Assembly: GCA_024763135.1 (NCBI GenBank)
Contig: JANTGD010000055.1
Coordinates: 1-13,256, forward strand
DNA length: 13,256 bases
Origin: Thiotrichales bacterium
Lineage (GTDB): Bacteria > Pseudomonadota > Gammaproteobacteria > UWMA-0217
Reading direction: 5' to 3'
In this document: positions 7,842 through 13,256 of the stretch, piece by piece
How positions within the stretch are numbered: the first letter of the stretch is position 1
Layout of the letters: each line of letters opens with the position of its first letter
Notes under the pieces: model-generated
Told to the model about the DNA's origin: nothing
The model's input: only the letters and a program-made list of their open reading frames with translations
Databases searched by the model: none
Position numbers and translations under genes: made by a program

Positions 7842-9920
7842 GTGATGGCTCAATACTGTCGTATTAGCATTGCAATTAAACGATTCAATGCACTGCTGGT
7901 ACTTGGGCTAGTGCTGAGTGTTGGCAGTACCCAAAATTCGTGGGCGACGCAGCCGACAGTATTTAGTTTTCCCACGGTGAATCCGGCGCATACGCATATG
8001 CTTGAGCTATTGCAAAATGCGTTCGGTTATGTCGATCCGTCACATGGTTTGATCGACCCTGATTCGGGCTATCCGGCAGAAGGTTGGAATCAAGACTCTG
8101 ATCGCGCGCTCTATCTCAGATCGTTCACACAATTGACCGCGATCGGCCAATGGCTCGAGTTACTGGCGAATATCGCTGCCGGTTATGCGGATAATCCGTA
8201 CATCTCGCGGCCCGCAGCGTTGACTCAATTGAGGCTTACGGTTTCCACCCTGCTGTCGGACCAGCAAAATCCGTCCGTGAGCGCCAAAGGATTGCTGGGA
8301 AATTTCCTCGGCTTTGCTCCCAACGCTCGCATGGGTCCCTTGAGTGACGAAGTTGAGAAGCAGAAGTTTGTCGATGTGTTTGGAGCAGAAAAAGCAGAAG
8401 CCATCTGGAACGCCCTCATCGCGAAAAAGTGGATTTTCCCCCAACAGGATGGCTCGTTTGCCAAGGTGCCACGCAAGGGGGATTACGGCGATAAATTTTT
8501 CACCGGTGAGCTGGCGCCATTTGCCGACAGTAACACCATTAAAAAGATCATGGCCGTGCTCGATACGCGTGTCGTGCAGATTATATTTGGCGACAACGCT
8601 AATCTGACGGCGTCGGCGGCCAAGGCAATCGGTGCACTGCGCCACCCAAGGTTGCAAGATGAACCCCTGGCGGAGGCACTCGAAAAGCAACTCGAGCAGT
8701 TTATTGCACGACAGGAAGCAGGCTACCGTTATCTCTATGATCAACAGGCTGGAACCTTTGTGTTCGGGTGGAATGCAACGCGGGACCGTTTTACAGGCTG
8801 GGAAGACGGTAACGGTCGTTGGGTTGTGGGTCATATGGACTATTTTGCCAATGAGTTTCGAGGTCCTCTTGCTTTCGTGGTCCTGCGCTTTGGGATACCG
8901 GTGGATGCGGTGAAGAAGTGTGGTTTCAAAATCAAACCGTATCGCCTGGCAGACGGGCGCGACCTGTATACGCTGGCGACGTGGGAAGGTTCGGCCTTCC
9001 AGTCCTTGGGGCTATCGCAGTTCATGCAGGAAATGGATGCAGTGGGCTGGCGCGAAAATCTACGCAATGCGGTGTCGATTTACCTGGATTTTTCACAGCA
9101 GCATGAACTGCCCGGATTCTTAAGTGAGGCCTATAGTGGGCGCGGTGTGGAGTACAGTGGGCGCATCGGCATCCCGGAGGTGGCGGTTACCGATCAGCCG
9201 CGCATTACCGATGCACCCTCACTCTATACGCTCGGCGTCGCCTATGGGATCGAAGCGGATCAAATTGAGTCATTCCTTTCCCGTCACTGGCAAACCATTT
9301 CCCGCCTGTTGACCGCGCATGGTCCTTGGGAAGGATTCAATACCACCGAAAAGCAAGTCATCGAATTTCAAACGACAGCACACACGTTGGCACTGATACT
9401 CGGTGGCATCGCTTCCGCCGAAGCAAACATGCAGCGTTATCTGGCGGGGCGCCACATGACATCGCTACAAAAAGTGTATGGCGAAAATGGCCTCAAAACC
9501 AACCTGCTGAAAGACGATACGCATTGGATTTCGTGGAGCCCGCTGGGTGACCGGGTGGATGGCCGGCATCAGGAGAACGCGTTTCACTTGCGGGGTGAGG
9601 ATATCCAGGAGGCGGCAGTGACCATCAAACCTTCGACACCCCTCAATTTGTCCAACGGGATCCTCCAGATACGTTACCGTGCGGTAAATCCGCCAGCAAA
9701 CAGCATTTTGGTGCTCGATACCGGACCGCAAAACTTCCAAAACGAGATTTTTCTGCGCTTCGATACAACAGAAGCGGAGCAGGATATCCGCATCCCATTA
9801 CCCGCAACACCAGGATTGGAAAATATTAAGGAGCTGGTGTTGCGCTTTGGAGGAGAGCGAATTCCAGAAGCGGTCGATCTCACGCTGTCCCGCTTCGAAT
9901 TCGTACCAGCATCGCGCTGA
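7842..9920 (+). CDS. Exported helical protein, candidate (alpha/alpha)6-barrel glycan-active enzyme with C-terminal beta-sandwich
   Basis: The gene starts 18 bases after the stop of the GH94 gene. GGAGAG (7829-7834) lies 7 bases before GTG 7842 and 10 before ATG 7845; either start is possible and the frame is the same. The product has 692 residues. A signal peptide ends near NSWA-TQ (residue 35-36). Residues 45-540 are largely helical, with aromatic and acidic clusters expected of a sugar cleft: GWNQDSDRALYLRSFTQL (81-98), YRYLYDQQAGTFVFGW (295-310), GHMDYFANEFRGPLAF (330-345), TWEGSAFQSLG (380-390), HGPWEGFN (493-500). Residues 560-690 form a beta-sandwich like those of carbohydrate-binding modules. 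The helical part recalls the GH144/GH189/'glucoamylase' PF10091 group, which includes beta-1,2-glucanases and the cyclising domain of cyclic glucan synthases. The likeness is by eye and the catalytic residues are not assigned. A periplasmic role in trimming, cyclising or degrading the glycan handled by the upstream enzyme is inferred. Confidence 0.6.
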   Translation: MMAQYCRISIAIKRFNALLVLGLVLSVGSTQNSWATQPTVFSFPTVNPAHTHMLELLQNAFGYVDPSHGLIDPDSGYPAEGWNQDSDRALYLRSFTQLTAIGQWLELLANIAAGYADNPYISRPAALTQLRLTVSTLLSDQQNPSVSAKGLLGNFLGFAPNARMGPLSDEVEKQKFVDVFGAEKAEAIWNALIAKKWIFPQQDGSFAKVPRKGDYGDKFFTGELAPFADSNTIKKIMAVLDTRVVQIIFGDNANLTASAAKAIGALRHPRLQDEPLAEALEKQLEQFIARQEAGYRYLYDQQAGTFVFGWNATRDRFTGWEDGNGRWVVGHMDYFANEFRGPLAFVVLRFGIPVDAVKKCGFKIKPYRLADGRDLYTLATWEGSAFQSLGLSQFMQEMDAVGWRENLRNAVSIYLDFSQQHELPGFLSEAYSGRGVEYSGRIGIPEVAVTDQPRITDAPSLYTLGVAYGIEADQIESFLSRHWQTISRLLTAHGPWEGFNTTEKQVIEFQTTAHTLALILGGIASAEANMQRYLAGRHMTSLQKVYGENGLKTNLLKDDTHWISWSPLGDRVDGRHQENAFHLRGEDIQEAAVTIKPSTPLNLSNGILQIRYRAVNPPANSILVLDTGPQNFQNEIFLRFDTTEAEQDIRIPLPATPGLENIKELVLRFGGERIPEAVDLTLSRFEFVPASR

Positions 9921-10330
9921 CCGGTCTCTGATTGGCTTGCGTGCCCGCAGTTTTGTGAATTGAGTGCCGGAAGCACACCAGAATTCTCAGTAGTCGCCGT
10001 CTCCTTTCAGAGCGTCTCCAGAACACGTTTAGCCCCGGCCGGGAGATTGAGCTGGAATTTTGGTCACTGCTCAAATTGCTCCTGAAATACGCCAGCTCTG
10101 CGTGAAAAAATGGTCATTGACATGTGCAAACGCATGTTTTTCACCCTGATCTGATCTATTTCGGAGGGCAATCTGAGTCGTTAAAAATTTTGTTTCGCTC
10201 AGGGGTGGCTGTTCACGGTCAACCTGCGATGACTCGGGTGCAGTGTGTTTCAGGCGTGATCCGATGACTTCAGCTTCACAACAACTGGCTGCTGCCGCAA
10301 AGGTAGAGCTTATTGATTCAGAGTGGAAAA
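9921..10330. other. Intergenic stretch between glucan operon and tRNA-Arg
   Basis: No gene is supported. The frame on the plus strand from about 10243 is the antisense of the tRNA and is not a protein. The stretch holds a GC-rich palindrome, CCCGGCCGGG (within 10031-10050), the operon terminator at 10120-10141, and an imperfect dyad CTGAG...CTCAG (10173-10202) around an AT-rich loop. Confidence 0.5.
10120..10141 (+). terminator. Rho-independent terminator after the two-gene operon
   Basis: The stem ACATGTG (10120-10126) pairs with CGCATGT (10131-10137), with one G-T wobble and a CAAA loop, and is followed by T5 ending at 10141. A longer outer dyad, GTGAAAAA (10102-10109) with TTTTTCAC (10137-10144), suggests it could also stop transcripts arriving from the tRNA on the minus strand. 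It lies about 200 bases after the last stop codon, so the operon mRNA would have a long 3' tail. Confidence 0.6.
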
Positions 10331-10407
<77 letters not shown>

Positions 10408-10824
10408 GTAGATAGGTTGGCCGTGCGTTGTCTGCGCGGCGGGCCTGGATGGTGGCGTTCGATTACGCTGGCCCTGTGTTCAAAGCGATTGGCGCTTTGG
10501 CTGGGCGCGGTCATGGGGCCATGATCCAGATCAGGATGCGAAGGATACTCACCCCGGTGGGTTTCGTCTACGCTTAGCGTGGAAATAGAATGCTTAAGGA
10601 TATTGCTTTGCCGTTGGGTTGCACCTGGAAAGAGTACTAGTCTATTTGCCTTTCTCCAGTAGGTGAATTCTCCTATACTTGCGCGCGCTCGGTGTGCGTA
10701 CGCGAGTTGATGGGGTGATGATGTCTTGATTGCCCGACCATCAGGCGTGGTTTGAGTGTGGTTGACACCCTCAAGTTCGGTTGCTGCGAGGCTCCTTGCT
10801 ATTGGCGCCACGTATAAAGAGCAG
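10408..10824. other. Intergenic stretch upstream of the cytochrome c5 region
   Basis: No convincing gene is seen. A 137-codon minus-strand frame overlaps the tRNA and has no ribosome binding site or recognisable character. Sequence for tRNA transcription on the minus strand must lie here, but I could not identify a good -35/-10 pair for it. Isolated promoter-like hexamers on the plus strand include TTGACA at 10762-10767, which has no matching -10. Confidence 0.4.
10651..10679 (+). promoter_or_regulatory. Weak candidate sigma-70 promoter
   Basis: The -10 hexamer TATACT (10674-10679) matches 5 of 6 consensus positions. At a 17-base spacing the -35 is TTTCTC (10651-10656), a poor match. It points towards the cytochrome c5 gene about 330 bases away, or towards the possible small RNA between. 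Confidence 0.25.
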
Positions 10825-10951
10825 CCCTGTCTGATTGGCTCAGGTTAGTTGGCAGGGGGTGTCGTTGCGTCTATTTTGCTGTCAAGCAGCTGAGCCAGAG
10901 AGGCTTGAGACCACGCATAAGTAAAAGCAATGCGGCGGCGGCCGCGTTTTT
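10825..10951 (+). ncRNA. Candidate structured small RNA or leader upstream of cytochrome c5
   Basis: TGGCTCAG (10836-10843) pairs perfectly with CTGAGCCA (10890-10897). Inside it TTGGCAG (10849-10855) pairs with CTGTCAA (10879-10885) through one wobble, leaving small internal loops. A terminator-like hairpin with a T-run closes the unit at 10930-10951. TATAAA at 10813-10818 could be the -10 for a start near 10825, but its -35 is poor. The boundaries are estimates. No known RNA family was recognised, and chance pairing is a real alternative. Confidence 0.3.
10930..10951 (+). terminator. Terminator-like GC-rich hairpin before cytochrome c5
   Basis: ATGCGGC (10930-10936) faces GCCGCGT (10941-10947) around a GGCG loop, with five perfect GC pairs, one wobble and one A-T pair. 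T5 runs from 10947 to 10951. No gene end lies just upstream, so the terminator would close a non-coding transcript or attenuate the cytochrome gene 63 bases further on. Confidence 0.45.
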
Positions 10952-11001
10952 AAACAGCCTGGATCAATGGTGCTTTACCGGATTTATGAGTGCCACAGAG
11001 T

Positions 11002-11007
11002 GGAGGT
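11002..11007 (+). promoter_or_regulatory. Ribosome binding site that fixes the cytochrome c5 start
   Basis: GGAGGT stands 6 bases before GTG 11014. A longer in-frame start at GTG 10990 would place this Shine-Dalgarno sequence inside the coding region and has none of its own. The ATG at 11010 is in another frame. Confidence 0.75.
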
Positions 11008-11013
11008 AAATGG

Positions 11014-12153
11014 GTGGAAAATTCCGTACAAGAAGGGTTCTCGGTCAAATTGGTAATGGTGGCCGGAGGGCTGATCATATTGGTTGTTGTGGCATTTCTG
11101 ATTTCGCGACTGTTTGTCACGATCGGTCACAATACGGTCCATGGCCTAGAGACCGAAGACAATACGAAGATGGTCGATGAGATCGTCGCGCAACGGGTCA
11201 AGCGTGTCGGTACGGTCATCGCGGGTAAAGTAGATACCAAACCCAAGGTTTATACCGGCGAGCAGGTTGTGGAAATGGTCTGTGCCTCCTGCCATCGTTT
11301 TGGTGTGCTGGGCTCACCAAAAATTGGTTCAAAGGAAGCCTGGGAGCCGCGTTGGAAGCAAGGATTTGACGTGTTGACCCAACATGCGCTCGAAGGTAAA
11401 GGCAAAATGCCCGCAAAAGGTGGCAATCCCATGTTGTCGGATGTGGATGTGCAAAAAGCGATTGCATTTATGTTAGATAAATCGGGCCTTGAAGCGCCGG
11501 ATTTGGGGGCGAAGCCAGAAGCAGGTGCTGAGGGAGAACCAGCGCAAACCGCGCCGCTGGCAGAGGCGCAACCTGCTGTAACCGAAGAGGCTGCCGCTGC
11601 GCCGGCTTCGGCACCGCAGCAGGGAATGAGTGGCATGGCCCCAGCAGCTGCGATGCCACCACAAGGCATGGCAGGTATGATGCCGCCGGGATCTGCACCC
11701 ACGGCGCCATCCCAAATAATGCCGGGCACGTTGCCTCCAGTGGCATCCCCACCTATGATGAATATGATGCCGAATACGCAATCTGAACCGACGATAGAGG
11801 CGCAACCCTTACCTCAGGGCACTCCTGCACCGGCCTCAGCTGGTCAAGATCAGACCGCGATGAAAGGCAGCCCCGCAACTGCTCGAAATGCGCAGTTTTC
11901 TTTCGACTTGCTGGCGTTCGGGAAGGATGTATATACGCAGGCTTGTTCAGCTTGTCATGCGGCGGGAATTGCTGGTGCACCGCGCATGGATGACCCCGCT
12001 GCCTGGGCACCGCGACTGAATACAACCATGGATGCGCTTGCAGCTGCCGCAGTCAACGGCAAGGGAGCGATGCCCCCAAAAGGCGGGCGTTACGATTTGA
12101 GTAATGAAGCGGTGATGTCGGCGGTTGCTTATATGGTGAGTACCGTTCGTTAA
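11014..12153 (+). CDS. Membrane-anchored diheme cytochrome c5 family protein
   Basis: With the GTG start chosen from the ribosome binding site the product has 379 residues. An uncleaved N-terminal anchor spans residues 11-31, placing the rest in the periplasm. Domain 1 has the heme motif CASCH (90-94) and a likely axial Met132 in GKGKMPAKGG. Domain 2 has CSACH (311-315) and a likely axial Met353 in GKGAMPPKGG. The MP-x-KGG motif after the heme site is the c5 hallmark. The two domains share W-x-PR and the spacing of these motifs, indicating duplication. Between them, residues about 160-290 form a low-complexity linker rich in Ala, Pro, Gln and Met, probably flexible. Such proteins carry electrons between the inner-membrane respiratory chain and terminal acceptors; the partner here is unknown. 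The gene stands alone and converges with comM. Confidence 0.92.
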   Translation: MENSVQEGFSVKLVMVAGGLIILVVVAFLISRLFVTIGHNTVHGLETEDNTKMVDEIVAQRVKRVGTVIAGKVDTKPKVYTGEQVVEMVCASCHRFGVLGSPKIGSKEAWEPRWKQGFDVLTQHALEGKGKMPAKGGNPMLSDVDVQKAIAFMLDKSGLEAPDLGAKPEAGAEGEPAQTAPLAEAQPAVTEEAAAAPASAPQQGMSGMAPAAAMPPQGMAGMMPPGSAPTAPSQIMPGTLPPVASPPMMNMMPNTQSEPTIEAQPLPQGTPAPASAGQDQTAMKGSPATARNAQFSFDLLAFGKDVYTQACSACHAAGIAGAPRMDDPAAWAPRLNTTMDALAAAAVNGKGAMPPKGGRYDLSNEAVMSAVAYMVSTVR

Positions 12154-12191
12154 GGAAGCTCTGATCAATTCGTGATACGGCCTATTGCGGC
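12154..12191 (+). repeat. Solitary end of the MITE/IS-like repeat
   Basis: The 38 bases match 1611-1648 at 33 positions, including an uninterrupted run AGCTCTGATCAATTCGT. The repeat begins on the base after the cytochrome c5 stop codon. No second inverted end is found before comM, so this is a one-ended or decayed copy, and similarity fades beyond 12191. The rest of the gap to 12306 shows a CGCATATGCG palindrome but no clear terminator for either converging gene. Confidence 0.6.
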
Positions 12192-12306
12192 TTGAAGGCG
12201 GGCCCATTCGCAGTTGGGTGAATCCTTGCGTTTCCCTTTACATCGCATATGCGCGTCATTGCGAATGCTGGCAATTTAATGCGTGGCGTTGACTAAGATA
12301 AAATAC

Positions 12307-13256
12307 CTACCCCCGCAACCATCGATCCATGGCGCGGTAGCTGAGTGCTTCGGTCAGGTGTTCGGTTTGGAGCTCAGGCTCTCCTGTAAGGTCCGCGATG
12401 GTTCTGGCAACTTTCAGAATGCGGTGATAAGCGCGGGCCGACAGGTTGAGGCGCGTCATCGCAGTATCCAGCAGTGCCAGGCAGTCCTGGGAAAGCTTGC
12501 AATGAGTTTCTACCTCTCGATTGTTCATTTGCGCATTGGTTTTGCCAGCCCGTTGTAGCTGTCTTTCGCGCGCCCGGGTGACGCGTTGACGTATCGTCTT
12601 GCTCGTCTCTCCTGGTTGTGGGTGTTGGAGTGCTTCTTTGGGAAGTTTCGGTACCTCGATTTGGAGGTCGATACGGTCGAGGAATGGCGCGGAGAGCCGT
12701 GAGCGATAGCGGCGCTGCTGTTCTACGGAACATTGGCAATTGGGGCCGAGATCACAATCGTACCCCTGGGGGCAGGGGTTCATAGCGGCGATTAATTGAA
12801 AGTTGGCGGGAAAAAGCGCCTGACGCGCAGCGCGCGAAATGCTGATTTCACCAGTTTCCAGGGGTTCGCGGAGCACGTCGAGGACCCGCCGGTCGAATTC
12901 CGTGAGTTCATCCAAAAATAGCACGCCATGATGCGCTAAGGATATTTCTCCCGGGCTGGGAATGGAGCCACCGCCTACCAGTGCGACGCCGGAGGCGGTG
13001 TGGTGGGGGCTGCGGACGACGCGTTGACCGTAAATGGAGGGGTCGAAGGCTTGCTGGCGTGCAATGGAAGCCACTGCAGCGGCTTCGAGTGCTTCCTGCT
13101 CGGTCATCGGTGGCAAAATGGTGGCCAGACGTGTGGCCAGCATGGTCTTGCCGGTCCCTGGTGGTCCGACCATTAACATGTGATGCCGCCCTGCAGCCGC
13201 GATTTCCAAGGCTCGGCGTGCTTGCGGCTGGCCGCGCACATCCGCCATATCTATGG
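12307..13256 (-). CDS. comM: ComM/YifB family AAA+ ATPase (Mg chelatase-like), C-terminal part
   Basis: The frame is open to the right edge, so the N-terminal third (the Lon-protease-like S5 domain of about 190 residues in full-length proteins near 500) lies outside. The visible 316 codons begin at the family's D-x-ADV-x-GQ motif. They show Walker A GPPGTGKT, Walker B GVLFLDELTEF, the AAMNPCP segment followed by a Cys cluster (CDLGPNCQCS) and the RYRSRLSAPFLDRIDLQIEVP segment. The C-terminal Mg-chelatase domain follows, ending AMDRWLRG. ComM homologues are hexameric helicases that promote branch migration when incoming DNA is integrated during natural transformation. The gene converges with the cytochrome c5 gene with 153 bases between stops. 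Confidence 0.93.
   Translation of the reverse strand, partial: IDMADVRGQPQARRALEIAAAGRHHMLMVGPPGTGKTMLATRLATILPPMTEQEALEAAAVASIARQQAFDPSIYGQRVVRSPHHTASGVALVGGGSIPSPGEISLAHHGVLFLDELTEFDRRVLDVLREPLETGEISISRAARQALFPANFQLIAAMNPCPQGYDCDLGPNCQCSVEQQRRYRSRLSAPFLDRIDLQIEVPKLPKEALQHPQPGETSKTIRQRVTRARERQLQRAGKTNAQMNNREVETHCKLSQDCLALLDTAMTRLNLSARAYHRILKVARTIADLTGEPELQTEHLTEALSYRAMDRWLRG

Noticed and set aside
10990..11013. Longer cytochrome c5 start at GTG 10990
   Set aside because: It has no Shine-Dalgarno of its own and would swallow the strong GGAGGT that precedes GTG 11014. The extra residues PQSGGKW add nothing to the membrane anchor.

Overview
The window looks like chromosomal DNA of a gammaproteobacterium. 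The evidence is a TorF/Gcw_chp-type porin behind a sigma-54 promoter with an NtrC-type site, a membrane-anchored diheme cytochrome c5, a tRNA-Arg(CCG) with encoded CCA, and a ComM/YifB AAA+ ATPase. I cannot assign a genus. No phage, plasmid or CRISPR signals are seen; the only mobile-element traces are one short inverted-repeat element and one solitary end of the same family.

Left part (1-1829): an open frame of doubtful coding value runs in from the left edge into a perfect bidirectional terminator. The minus-strand porin gene (262-969) converges on that terminator. Its long upstream region carries a consensus -24/-12 promoter (1096-1111) and a perfect GCACC-N5-GGTGC dyad (1196-1214), so nitrogen-controlled expression is likely. 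A 160-bp MITE-like element (1611-1770) separates this region from the next operon.

Centre (1830-9920): a two-gene plus-strand operon fills most of the window. The first gene encodes a 1997-residue protein: signal peptide, periplasmic beta domain, about 17-19 membrane segments, and a complete C-terminal GH94 phosphorylase-like region with two beta-sandwich domains and an (alpha/alpha)6 catalytic domain. The second gene starts 18 bases later and encodes an exported, mostly helical protein with a C-terminal beta-sandwich. I read it, less surely, as an (alpha/alpha)6-barrel glycan-active enzyme. The pair resembles cyclic beta-1,2-glucan synthase (NdvB/Cgs) taken apart: the GH94 part is present, no GT84 domain is visible, and a possible glycan-remodelling part is a separate secreted protein. 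This is the best candidate for an undescribed system here: phosphorylase-type glycan metabolism on the cytoplasmic face, coupled to a large membrane domain and a periplasmic partner. Substrate and direction are unknown.

Right part (9921-13256): a terminator follows the operon at a distance, then comes tRNA-Arg(CCG) on the minus strand. A 606-bp gap ends in nested dyads followed by a terminator-like hairpin, possibly a small RNA or leader just upstream of the cytochrome c5 gene (11014-12153). The solitary repeat end touches that gene's stop codon. The C-terminal two thirds of comM comes in on the minus strand from the right edge.
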